The translations under genes were made by a program, and so were the position numbers. The notes below the pieces were generated by a model. The model made no database searches and had not been told where the DNA came from. It saw only the letters and a program-made list of their open reading frames with translations. This document shows, one piece after another, positions 1 through 8,227 of a stretch of 64,000 bases of DNA; the first letter of the stretch is position 1; the number at the start of each line of letters is the position of its first letter. The DNA lies in the NCBI GenBank assembly GCA_052145115.1, contig JBKQPG010000096.1:27961-91960 (forward strand). The letters run 5' to 3'. The DNA comes from CAIVVT01 sp052145115 (GTDB taxonomy: Bacteria; Acidobacteriota; Terriglobia; Bryobacterales; Bryobacteraceae).

Positions 1-321
1 CAATCGAGTAACTCCTTTAAAATTAAACACTTGCGCGCTCCGGGTGCGCACACTTTCCGCGCAAGGCCGCTAAGTTCTTTAGAAAACGATAGATACGAGG
101 AATCGCAAAAACCGCTGTTTCACGGTCAAAACACGGTAAAAACCGGCGTTTTCGCGGTGAATTCACGCTGCGGATGCCTCCGCGGTGGGGCAGGCGTCCA
201 CGTCCGCGCCGGACTTTCAGGTCCGACTCCCGCGCTCCGCGCCCCTCTTGTGGGGCTGGCTTTCCAGCCGGCTCTCTTGAGTGCTCCCCACCCCCACCCT
301 CGGCGGCCTCCGCCGCCTGCG
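1..321. other. Non-coding edge with a cluster of small hairpins
   Basis: I see no convincing gene here. Three short stem-loops lie close together: CGGAC/GTCCG at 210-225 with a 6-nt loop, GCCCC/GGGGC at 241-256, and GGCTGG/CCAGCC at 254-269 with a 4-nt loop. The second and third overlap, so only one can form at a time. They lie about 50 bp beyond the stop codon of the minus-strand gene that ends at 322. They could act as a transcript end or be part of a dispersed intergenic repeat. There is no T-run, so an intrinsic terminator is not supported. Confidence 0.4.
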
Positions 322-2016
322 TTATTGGAGGCGGTCCGCGAACTGCTCCGGCCAGGGCAGGATCTTCAGATCCAGGCTCCTCGATTCGCTGGCCGCGAGC
401 GTCACCTTCGTGCTCTTGCTGGCGATGGTGGCGAGCACTTCAGGATCCTGGAGCGCCGGATAATCGTACTCCTCGAAGGCGCACGCGATGTAGTCGCCCG
501 GCCGCAGGTTCTTCAGCTCGTAGCCGTTGTTCTGGTTGAGCTGGGCAACGTGGCGCGGATCGAATTCCCTCAAACGGGCATCCGCCGGCAACAGCACGAT
601 GGTCGGCGACTTCAGCGCCGCCTTGCGCTCCTCCGGGATCTCCACCGTCCCGCTCAGCGTGGCCGCATCCAGCCGGATCACGATTTTCAGGCCCCCCGCC
701 GCGACGGCCGCCCCCTCAACCTCTTTGCCGTACACATCCTCGCTGCCCAGCAGGATCGATTTGACGTAACCTGCGCCCGATCCCGGGTAGACACTCACGG
801 TGAAGCGGCCGGGCCCGATCCCCGACATCGAAAACGTGCCGTCCGTCTTGGCCTGAGCATACCCGGCGTAGGAGTATTCGTCGCTGGCGGACCGCAGTTT
901 GACCGCGAAGCCGGTAAAGTCGAAATCCTTCCGCTCCGCGCCTTCCAGCACAAACGCGCCTTTCGCTTCCAGCGCCGGCTGAATCTGCAGCACGACGCCC
1001 TCCAGGCCCGCGTCGCCCACGCTGACAGGCGTATCGGTGCTCTGCTCGTTGTCCGGGCCGTTGTACTTGAATGCTCTGGCATTGTACTGCCCGGGCGGGA
1101 CATTGTCCGCCGCGAATGCGCCCTTGTCATCGACCATAGCGGTCACTCCGGTGTGGGCGCCGGTTCCATCCGCAAGCGTGAATGTGACCACGGCTTGCCT
1201 GGCGGGTGATCCGCTCGCGTCCGGCACCTCGCCGGTCACCTTGACGACCTTCTCCTTCCTCAAGGCGATGTCCCGGCCGGAGAGTTCCTGCCCGGGCTGC
1301 ACCTCGATCGCGGCGGCCTGGGCGAACTCGGGTGCGTTGGGGAAGTACCTGGATACAAAGGCGGTTCGCGGGGCGTTCGCCGCGGACGGCGCATCCGGCG
1401 GTGCACCGCCTGTCATCCCCATGCGCCGGGCATCGGCCATCAGATAATACTCGCCGGACTGCACGTCGGTGAATCGGAATTCTCCGCGGTCGTTGGTCTG
1501 CTGCGGCCGGCCTGCCGAGGACGCACGATAGGAACCACGGTCGTAACGGTACCGCAGCAGTATCACGACAGCGTTCTGCACCGGCTCGCCGTCGTCGTCC
1601 ACCACCCGCCCGGTGACGATCGCCTGCGGGCGCAGCGCATAGCGCAAGCCCGTGAGCGACGCGCTTTCGGTGACCTTGAGAATGCGCGCCGACATCCCGC
1701 AATAGCCGCGGGTCATGAGGAAACCGGCCTTGCGCAGCATCACCGAGTAGTCCCCGGAGTCGATGTTCTCGATGCGGAACTTGCCCGCGGCATCCGTGAC
1801 GCCGGAATCGGGGTTACCGCCCCGGCCCTGTTTCTGCAGGTTGATCTCCACGCGCCGGATCGGCTCCTTGGTGATCTCGTTCACCACCACGCCTTCTACT
1901 GTCGCCTTCTTCGTTGCCTCCGTAGTGGAGGGAGCAGTCTGCTGCGCGGCAGAGGGCGTCTCCTGGCCGCACGCAAGAACCGAACTGACGGCGAGGAACA
2001 AACTCAGCCTGGACAT
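322..2016 (-). CDS. Secreted protein with carboxypeptidase regulatory-like domains
   Basis: A 564-residue protein with a signal peptide followed at once by a Thr/Ala-rich linker. The sequence around residue 16 (VLAC) could be a lipobox. Residues about 40-100 (VEGVVVNEITKEPI...) and 135-200 (VTGRVVDDDGEPVQNAVVIL) are typical CarboxypepD_reg (transthyretin-like) beta-sandwich repeats, with further similar segments downstream. Such proteins are abundant in Acidobacteria and are usually surface or periplasmic, with no known enzymatic role. An ATG 21 bases upstream is in frame, but starting at 2016 places the hydrophobic signal core at the N-terminus. It is the only minus-strand gene in the first 5 kb. 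No catalytic residues were recognised. Confidence 0.8.
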   Translation of the reverse strand: MSRLSLFLAVSSVLACGQETPSAAQQTAPSTTEATKKATVEGVVVNEITKEPIRRVEINLQKQGRGGNPDSGVTDAAGKFRIENIDSGDYSVMLRKAGFLMTRGYCGMSARILKVTESASLTGLRYALRPQAIVTGRVVDDDGEPVQNAVVILLRYRYDRGSYRASSAGRPQQTNDRGEFRFTDVQSGEYYLMADARRMGMTGGAPPDAPSAANAPRTAFVSRYFPNAPEFAQAAAIEVQPGQELSGRDIALRKEKVVKVTGEVPDASGSPARQAVVTFTLADGTGAHTGVTAMVDDKGAFAADNVPPGQYNARAFKYNGPDNEQSTDTPVSVGDAGLEGVVLQIQPALEAKGAFVLEGAERKDFDFTGFAVKLRSASDEYSYAGYAQAKTDGTFSMSGIGPGRFTVSVYPGSGAGYVKSILLGSEDVYGKEVEGAAVAAGGLKIVIRLDAATLSGTVEIPEERKAALKSPTIVLLPADARLREFDPRHVAQLNQNNGYELKNLRPGDYIACAFEEYDYPALQDPEVLATIASKSTKVTLAASESRSLDLKILPWPEQFADRLQ

Positions 2017-2271
2017 GACCCGTTGATCCTCGACCACAGACGATTACTTGGAATCCAGGACGTCCCTTCTCACTCCCGAGTTGCTCGCTCGGGGGTGTCC
2101 TTCAAGACGCTGATTTCCATCTTCACGTCCTGGTCGCTATCAATTGTAAATCCAGCCGCCCCCCTCGGAGCCGTCGGTCTCATGCCTCCGTCCCGAACGC
2201 CTCAGGCGGCTTTCCGCTGGGACGCGAACATGGGAATCTTCCCGGGTGGATCGAGCGCACCGCAGGAGCCC

Positions 2272-2344
2272 AATGGCCCAACTTGGGCCATTTTGGTCTG
2301 TATCTTACTGATTCTTCGTTCACGAACGGCCCAACTTGGGCCGT
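2272..2344. repeat. Pair of perfect palindromes sharing GGCCCAACTTGGGCC
   Basis: Two perfect odd-length palindromes with the same 15-base core: 2272-2292 (21 nt, centre 2282) and 2326-2344 (19 nt, centre 2335), 53 bp centre to centre. The outermost arm bases differ (AAT/ATT versus AC/GT) but compensate, so symmetry is kept. That suggests selection on the palindrome itself, either as a dimeric protein operator or as a hairpin. They lie upstream of the minus-strand gene that starts at 2016 and of the plus-strand gene that starts at 2859. Confidence 0.6.
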
Positions 2345-2858
2345 CTTGCCTTTTGAACCAAGCGCCGCCATCTTCGCCCTCCGCTGCTTGAAGCTCAGTA
2401 GCCGGGTTAAGAACCACTGGGAGCGTCGGCCAGAGTGCATGACTGATTGATTCGCCATCTCCTCGTCGCGCAGGCAGCCGGCATGCATGGGGCGACGCGA
2501 ACGGAGAGAGAATCGTAGACGCTGATGACGCGCCGCCCACAGCGTGCGTATAGCCTCGACGTCGATCGGGATGGTCCCCCGTTGCTGACCACCACGCCGG
2601 CCACCACGTCGCCGTCGAGCCTGTTCGGTTGGGACGCTGCCAACTGGTGCAGAATAGGGTCTGCTGTCCAGGAGGGTGCGCTGGGCCGCGGTCCCTTGCA
2701 AAGTCTCAGGGCGGCTGCGGCACCGGGAGACACGCCGGCTTGGGTTCTGGAATCGAAGGAACACGGTCCATCAGCGGGCCGGAACAGCGCGCCCGGTGAG
2801 CGTATGCCATCGGGGTGAAACTTCTGTTTGTTGTTTTGCTATTGACTCAAAATGCCCC
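2345..2858. other. Intergenic region without a recognisable gene
   Basis: About 510 bp between the palindrome pair and the glycosidase-like gene. Short open frames exist on both strands, but none has a recognisable domain, a good ribosome site or a plausible composition. The promoter of the gene at 2859 should lie here. I could not pick one out with confidence. Confidence 0.4.
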
Positions 2859-5012
2859 ATGCGAACTCCAACACTCTGCTTTTCCACAATCTCGGCGCTG
2901 CTCTTCGCGGCCGCTATCCCGCCCCTCTCCGCCGCTGACTTGACGCTCAAAGATGCGGGCGTGCAACTCCAGTTCGACCACACTGCGGACCGGCTGCGCC
3001 TGCTCCAGATTCGCCGCGCCGACGGCACGCCATTGCTATATAGCGACAAGGCCGTGCGCGAGCCTGGCCCCGGGCCGGTGGGCAATCCGCTGGCCGCCGT
3101 CGTGCGCGACGGGCGCTACAAGGGGGTGTACGGCATGGAGCGCTTTCGGGTGAAGAGCCTGACCAGCTCGCCGCGGCGGCTGCTGGTCTACTTGGCGCAT
3201 GAAGAGATGCCGCTCGAACTGGCGCTGGAAATCGAAATCGACGGCAATGTCGTGCGCTGGAGCGGCCAGGCGTTCTGGAACGGCGACACAGCCATCGATC
3301 TGGACATCTATTACCCGCTGCTGTCGCGGGTGCGCTTCGACGCGCCGGAGCGCGATCGGATTCTGGTGGCGAAGACCTCCGGCCTGACGCTTGGCCCGTT
3401 GAGCGAGTTGAACTACGGCGAGACCTACATCGGCAGCTTGGCCGCGCCGGTGATGCTGGTGGAAGGCGGAAACCGCGGCCTCGCCTTTGTCGACAACAAC
3501 CGCACGGATTGGGGGCCGGATCCCTCGGCGGCGGCGCAGCACGGGCAGGTTGCGGGCAATACGTTTCCGCTTTCCGGGGAACAGAGAGGGCGCTCGGAGG
3601 TGAAGGGTGGCGAGCAGGGACCATACGCAGGCATCCGCACCACGCGCTGGTTTCGGCCGATTCAACAGGCGGGCGGCGAAGCGGCCTACGATGCGGCGGA
3701 GAAGCCCGCCGCAGGGTTCCCCACCAAGAAACTCGGCGATGCCGTTGACCTCGGTCCGGTGCTCACCTATCCCTACGCCGGCACTTGGAAGCAGGGCGCA
3801 GCCTGGGCGCGCACCGTGCGCGACGATCTGCCGTTCCGCATCTCACCGGCCGAGTGGTTCCGCCAGACGACGTTCATCGCCGAGGATATTGGTGACGACC
3901 TGGTGCGCGCCGGCAAAACCGCTTACGACTATCCAATGCTGCTCGCCGCAAAGCAGAGGATGGGCGCCGATCTTTTTCTCTTGCCGGGCTTCCATGATCC
4001 CGAGGTGCTTGGGACGAGTTACAATTTCTTGAACCGCGGCGATTACTTTCTGGCCGCGCAGAACCTGGGCGGCCCCGAAGCCGTGCGCCAGGGCGTGGCG
4101 ACGGTCCACCGCCAGGGCGGCCACGTGCTTTACTACATCGAGGGGCTCATCGTCTGGAAGCGTTCGCGCATCGGGCGCGGCGGCGCGGCGGAGTGGGCCC
4201 TGATGAACGCCGACGGCTCCTACTATGAGCACTACAAGGGCTTCTACCACATGTGCCCGGCGGATCCGCACTGGCAGGAGTGGTTTGCGAAAATGGCTGC
4301 CGGCGTGATGCGCAGCACGGGCGTCGACGGCTTCTTCATCGATTCGCTGACCGCGACCAACAACCATCGCTGCTTCAATCCCGCGCACCATCACCCGCAT
4401 CCCGACGTCTGGAATTGGGGTGTGCGCCAGACACTGCAGCGCATGCGCGAGGAGCTGGACAAAGTCAACCCGAACGCCGTGCTGTTCACCGAGGGCGAGG
4501 CCGACATGGCCCGCGAATTCGTGGACGGCTTCGTTTCCCACAGCCACTCCTGGGGGCGCGGCGAGTTCACCGAGCCGTTGGTGCGCTTTCTCTACCCCGA
4601 CATGCGCGCATACGAGAGCTGGGGCAACGGGGAGCAGCCCGAGCGCGAGCATGTTTTCAACGCCGTGCACGGCCATCGCATCTACGCGCACAACTGGCGG
4701 GTCGAGCAGATGGCCCCGTTGAGCCTGCGCACGCGGCGCTACTACGACGCTTATCCAGAGCTCAGCGAGAATCCCATCTCGACCCTCGATGCGAAATGTG
4801 CAGGATGTCTGGCTGAGCTTTTCGAAGGGCGACGCATGGTGGTGACCGCGGGCAATCCCACGGGCCTGGACGTGGAGGTAACGCTTAGCATTCCGGCGCA
4901 AGGTGCCATGCTTTTCGATCGGGTGGACGGCCTGCGGCTCCCGCTCGATCGCGGCACGGCGAAGCTGAAGCTACGGCCCTGGGACTTCCGCTGCTTCGAG
5001 TTGCGTCCCTGA
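2859..5012 (+). CDS. Secreted glycoside-hydrolase-like protein (DUF6259-type)
   Basis: A 717-residue protein. The ATG at 2859 begins a clear signal peptide (MRTPTLCFSTISALLFAAAI). The open frame extends further upstream, but that part lacks protein-like composition. After signal cleavage comes a beta-rich N-terminal region (about 30-330), then a TIM-barrel-like catalytic region with GVDGFFIDSLT near residue 490 and FTEGEAD near residue 545. An Asp and a Glu at barrel strand ends are typical of retaining glycosidases, so these two acidic residues are candidate catalysts. A small beta domain closes the protein (about 650-717). The closest family I recognise is DUF6259, a group related to GH-type alpha-glycosidases. 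The substrate is unknown. A decayed polysaccharide lyase follows on the other strand, fitting a carbohydrate-degrading neighbourhood. Confidence 0.7.
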   Translation: MRTPTLCFSTISALLFAAAIPPLSAADLTLKDAGVQLQFDHTADRLRLLQIRRADGTPLLYSDKAVREPGPGPVGNPLAAVVRDGRYKGVYGMERFRVKSLTSSPRRLLVYLAHEEMPLELALEIEIDGNVVRWSGQAFWNGDTAIDLDIYYPLLSRVRFDAPERDRILVAKTSGLTLGPLSELNYGETYIGSLAAPVMLVEGGNRGLAFVDNNRTDWGPDPSAAAQHGQVAGNTFPLSGEQRGRSEVKGGEQGPYAGIRTTRWFRPIQQAGGEAAYDAAEKPAAGFPTKKLGDAVDLGPVLTYPYAGTWKQGAAWARTVRDDLPFRISPAEWFRQTTFIAEDIGDDLVRAGKTAYDYPMLLAAKQRMGADLFLLPGFHDPEVLGTSYNFLNRGDYFLAAQNLGGPEAVRQGVATVHRQGGHVLYYIEGLIVWKRSRIGRGGAAEWALMNADGSYYEHYKGFYHMCPADPHWQEWFAKMAAGVMRSTGVDGFFIDSLTATNNHRCFNPAHHHPHPDVWNWGVRQTLQRMREELDKVNPNAVLFTEGEADMAREFVDGFVSHSHSWGRGEFTEPLVRFLYPDMRAYESWGNGEQPEREHVFNAVHGHRIYAHNWRVEQMAPLSLRTRRYYDAYPELSENPISTLDAKCAGCLAELFEGRRMVVTAGNPTGLDVEVTLSIPAQGAMLFDRVDGLRLPLDRGTAKLKLRPWDFRCFELRP

Positions 5013-5174
5013 CCGGATCGTGACGGCCACGGAATGGCAAGCACACAGTGCAACTATACCTGCTGATATCGGGAGCAGTTGGCGTCTCGAGTTGCGAAAT
5101 TACTCGGCAGCGGGCGCGTCGAGTGGCGCCTCGAGGGCTGCGGCTCGCCGAGGTTCCAACCGGCGCCCGGAGCC

Positions 5175-5700
5175 TTATCGCCCTTTCACCGCTTCCCACC
5201 CCGGCAACGACACCGTCGTCCTGTAGTTCGACTCGTTTTAGTGCGGGCTGCGGTCCGGCGCGCAGATCTTCGAGCCTTGGAACGGCCGGTCCTGCGTGTA
5301 GATCCAGACCCGTTCCTGGTCCTACAGGATCACCTCGTCCCGCTGATCGCCCGTCACGTCCGCCGTGTACGCCGCCAGGTCCGGATGCCCGTCGTCGGGG
5401 AACATCACCACCCGCCGCAGTTGGCCGTCCACCATGCCGCCCTCGCGCGTGTCGCCCGACAGCAGCACGTACTCCTGTCCGTCGCCCTTCCAGTTCACCG
5501 GCAGCAGCGGGCTCCCCGTGTGGATCGGCTCCCCCTGCTCCACTAGGTTGCCGTCCCAATCGAAGATGCTGATGATCCCCGGATTACGCCAGTAATTGAC
5601 CGTCAGCAGTTGCAGCCCCGCCACGTCCATCCGGAATTTGCCGATCGACGGACTCTGCGCATGTCCGATCCGCACGTGCTTCAGCACCTTCTGACCTGAC
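5175..5700 (-). pseudogene. Remnant of rhamnogalacturonan-lyase-like polysaccharide lyase
   Basis: The minus strand keeps one continuous reading frame of about 175 codons that looks like the C-terminal part of a PL11/FG-GAP-like beta-propeller lyase: SIGKFRMDVAGLQL, GSPLLPVNWKGDGQEYVLLS, PDDGHPDLAAYTADVTGD, RVWIYTQDRPF, NESNYRTTVSLPGWE. The frame is broken by TAG at 5322-5324, where a Trp codon is expected (VIL-stop-DQERVW), and by TAA just before NESNYR, where Tyr is expected. It ends with TAA at 5175-5177. The 5' two thirds of the gene are missing; homology begins near 5700. This is a dead gene and a likely insertion or deletion scar. The family assignment is from remembered motifs. Confidence 0.75.
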
Positions 5701-5759
5701 CGGCGCTTTCTGTACCAGTCGAACGGAGAGACTGGAGACAGAAAACTCCGGTCATGTGA

Positions 5760-5996
5760 GCGCGACGGGCTGCGTTCGGACAGGCCATCTCGCGTCTCCA
5801 ACAGGCCTCCGGCGCCGCCGTCTCCACGCTGCTAAGGGTTATGGTGGAGCCCGGCACGCCGGCTTCCACACACATCCGTGCAGCGGACTGCGTGCTGGAT
5901 CACGCCAAGCAGGCCATCGAACGCGAAGATGTTGAGGCGCGGGTGGCGGCGCTGGAGCAGGCCGCGGAAATCAAGAAGCCGGGATGGCGGCAATGA
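5760..5996 (+). pseudogene. 5'-truncated HTH/phage-type regulator remnant
   Basis: The frame reads ARRAAFGQAISRLQQASGAA, then a TLLRVMVEPGTPAS stretch, then AADCVLDHAKQAIEREDVEA and AALEQAAEIKKPGWRQ. This is the C-terminal half of a small protein family common in Acidobacteria and Planctomycetes, whose intact members carry an N-terminal terminase-small-subunit-like helix-turn-helix. An in-frame TGA lies immediately upstream at 5757-5759 and the HTH half is missing, so the gene is truncated. The break abuts the decayed lyase. Its stop overlaps the next start (ATGA), so the original translational coupling to the two small downstream genes is still visible. Confidence 0.65.
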
Positions 5997-6277
5997 GCAT
6001 GCGCCTCAAATCGCGGCTCGTGCGGCTGGAACGCATCGAGGCGGCATCCCGCCTGGTGATCCGAATCCGAATCGGCGAGGTCAAACGATTGCCGCCTGAG
6101 TACACCGGCGAGCGGCACCTCGTGGTTGTGAAGCAGCTTCCGCCCAACTCTTACGGCCTGGAACTGGTTGAATTTGAAGAGCGGCCGGGGCTAGCGCCCC
6201 AGCGGTCGTCAGGGCCAAGCAACGAACGCATCATTAACATAAACATTTGTCTCGTTGGCCCAGCGGAGGGACGATGA
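5993..6277 (+). CDS. Small hypothetical protein, coupled
   Basis: A 94-residue protein. The ATG at 5993 overlaps the stop of the truncated HTH gene in an ATGA junction, and its own TGA overlaps the next ATG the same way. It starts with a basic leucine-heptad segment (MRLKSRLVRLERIE), probably a short coiled coil, followed by beta-like sequence. No known domain was recognised. The next protein has the same kind of N-terminus, so the two may be diverged duplicates. They probably belonged to the same three-gene unit as the HTH remnant. Confidence 0.5.
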   Translation: MSMRLKSRLVRLERIEAASRLVIRIRIGEVKRLPPEYTGERHLVVVKQLPPNSYGLELVEFEERPGLAPQRSSGPSNERIININICLVGPAEGR

Positions 6278-6546
6278 AGGCAATCGGGCGGCGGGTGTGC
6301 CGGCTTGAGGATCGGTTCGCGCCGCCGGACAAGCCACGGGAGCGTTATCGACTGGTGGTGAGATCGTGGGGCCCGGAAGAGGGTCTGCAGAATGCGACGT
6401 GCCAGCGTACGCTCTGCGCGAACGGATTGCTCATGGAAGTTGTGCGTTTGAATGGCAGCAGTGACGGCTTGACCGATGAGGATTTGGACAGGTTCGTCGA
6501 GAGCTTCCCGATGGAGCCGGTCGGAGGCTCCGTCAGCCGATCCTGA
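6274..6546 (+). CDS. Small hypothetical protein with RLxRLE-type N-terminus
   Basis: A 90-residue protein whose ATG at 6274 overlaps the preceding stop (ATGA). A ribosome site (GGAGGG) lies 7-8 bases upstream. The N-terminus MKAIGRRVCRLEDRFAPPD has the same basic-heptad-then-Pro pattern as its upstream neighbour. The C-terminal half is acidic (LTDEDLDRFVESFPME). Function unknown. Similar small proteins occur near phage-like HTH genes in this phylum, but that is from memory only. Confidence 0.5.
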   Translation: MKAIGRRVCRLEDRFAPPDKPRERYRLVVRSWGPEEGLQNATCQRTLCANGLLMEVVRLNGSSDGLTDEDLDRFVESFPMEPVGGSVSRS

Positions 6547-6754
6547 AACGGCACGCTTGCCCAGCCAGTTACCTACCGATACTGCTGCATATCGCCGTTG
6601 GCGCTGCAGCAGAGAATAGAGGACTCGTCGTTGGCGAGCTTGCAGCAGCGGATAGTAAAGCCGGGCGGGCGGTTGGCGAAACACAGCGGACAGCACCGCC
6701 TCGCCGAAACGAAGACGGCCACCGGGGAGCGGATGCGGCCCGCGGGATTAAAGA

Positions 6755-7933
6755 ATGGTGGCTGGGTGTATGCTGAACAGGATCCGGCCCCCCAAAATGG
6801 AGATCCGAGCTGAGGTTGCTCCCAAGCCGCCCCCATCGGCAGCCGCCGCAGGAACTGGGCGGCTCGACTCCCTCGATGCCCTGCGCGGCTTCGACATGTT
6901 CTGGATTATCGGCGGCGGCGCGATGGTCGAAGGAGTTGCAAAGGCTGTTGATTTACCTGCCCTGAACGCGCTCGTTCCCCAATTCGAGCATGTGCGCTGG
7001 CAGGGATTGCACTTCTGGGACGTCATCTGGCCGCTGTTCATGTTTATCGTCGGGGTCTCGATCGCGTTCTCGACGACACGGCGGAAGGCGGCCGGTGCCA
7101 GCCGCCGCACGCTCTATCTGCACGCCGCACGGCGCGCAGCCATCCTGTTCGTGCTCGGCATGATCGCGCAGGGCCACCTGCTGGCTTGGGACCTCTCGAA
7201 ACTCTGGCCGTGCCACAGCGTCCTGCACGGGATCGCCGCCGGGTACTTGATCGCGGTGGCCGTCACGCTTGAGTTCCGCCCCAGAACACAAGTTCTTATC
7301 ACCACCTCGTTCCTGCTGTTGTATTGGGCGCTGCTAATGCTGGTGCCGGTGCCCGGCGTCGGCGCGGGCGTCCTCACGCCGACCGGCAACATGGCGACGT
7401 GGATCGACCAGCTTGTTCTCAGGCGTTTTCACCATGGCGAGAACACGTGGTTCGTCAGCTACCTCGGGTTCGCCTCCTCGGTTCTGCTTGGCGTTATGGC
7501 GGGACACGTACTGCTCTCGGCTAGGACGGCAGCGGCGAAGCTACGTGTGCTGGCCGCTGCCGGTGCGGGCTGCCTTGCCGCCGGGCTCGTTTGGAGCCTG
7601 GCGCTCCCTATCATCAAGCTGCTGTGGACCAGCTCCTTTGTGCTCGTATCCGGGGGCTTCAGCTTTCTCTCACTCGCGCTGTTCTATTGGATCATCGATG
7701 TCCGCGGCTGGCGCCGATGGGCGTTTCCATTCCGCGTGATCGGGATGAACGCCCTCGTGGCGTACATGGCCATGGTGCTGGTCGACCTCCGCGGCATCGG
7801 TAAGATCTTCATCGGAAGCCTGTTGTCGCGAGTGGGAAGATGGGACAGCCTGCTCTCGGAGGCCGCGGCGTGCCTCGTCCTCTGGCTCTTCCTCTACTGG
7901 ATGTACCGCACGCGCTCGTTCGTGAAGATCTGA
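6755..7933 (+). CDS. DUF5009/NagX-like membrane acyltransferase
   Basis: An integral membrane protein of up to 392 residues. It matches the heparan-alpha-glucosaminide N-acetyltransferase-like group (COG4299/DUF5009): RLDSLDALRGFDMFWIIGG in the first membrane region, then HFWDVIWPLFMFIVGVSI, and about ten further membrane segments ending in LWLFLYWMYRTRSF. The family is thought to move acyl groups across the inner membrane to a sugar acceptor, but the substrate is not defined here. In-frame ATGs at 6755, 6770 and 6797 all precede the conserved core and none has a clearly better ribosome site, so the start is uncertain by up to 14 residues. It is a single gene with no same-strand partner. Confidence 0.85.
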   Translation: MVAGCMLNRIRPPKMEIRAEVAPKPPPSAAAAGTGRLDSLDALRGFDMFWIIGGGAMVEGVAKAVDLPALNALVPQFEHVRWQGLHFWDVIWPLFMFIVGVSIAFSTTRRKAAGASRRTLYLHAARRAAILFVLGMIAQGHLLAWDLSKLWPCHSVLHGIAAGYLIAVAVTLEFRPRTQVLITTSFLLLYWALLMLVPVPGVGAGVLTPTGNMATWIDQLVLRRFHHGENTWFVSYLGFASSVLLGVMAGHVLLSARTAAAKLRVLAAAGAGCLAAGLVWSLALPIIKLLWTSSFVLVSGGFSFLSLALFYWIIDVRGWRRWAFPFRVIGMNALVAYMAMVLVDLRGIGKIFIGSLLSRVGRWDSLLSEAAACLVLWLFLYWMYRTRSFVKI

Positions 7934-8227
7934 ATGTAAATGAAATTATTGGCCGCCTGCCGAACGCGCGGTAATAGTTCCACCGGAAGCACACTTTAAG
8001 AACCCCTGATCTGTGCAGCGGCGGACATTCAGAATTATGCAGCCGAGTTCCCCGGCTATCCTCCTATGGAAAAGTACTTCTAAAACACCGGCTCGGCAGA
8101 GGCCATGCCCGGCTGGTGGCACAGCAACCGCTGCCGATCTCACCAGATATCGCCGTGGTAACTCGCACGATGCTGGCATTGAGAAGCCGCACATGAAGAC
8201 AGGAGCCGTCCACGGGGTAGTGCCGGA
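7934..8227. other. Convergent intergenic region, no gene seen
   Basis: This region separates the plus-strand acyltransferase from the minus-strand efflux operon. Short frames on both strands lack protein-like composition, and no terminator with a T-run was found. Confidence 0.4.

Noticed and set aside
31..1209. A 392-residue plus-strand frame at the window start
   Set aside because: It is antisense to the regulatory-like domain protein and has no family features.
5984..5992. An earlier ATG for the small gene at 5993
   Set aside because: The ATGA overlap with the upstream stop and the shared coupling pattern with the next gene favour 5993.
6573..6836. A Cys-rich minus-strand frame (CPLCFANRPPGFTIRCCKLAN)
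   Set aside because: The Cys pairs look tempting, but the N-terminal part overlaps the start of the acyltransferase gene and no family is recognised.
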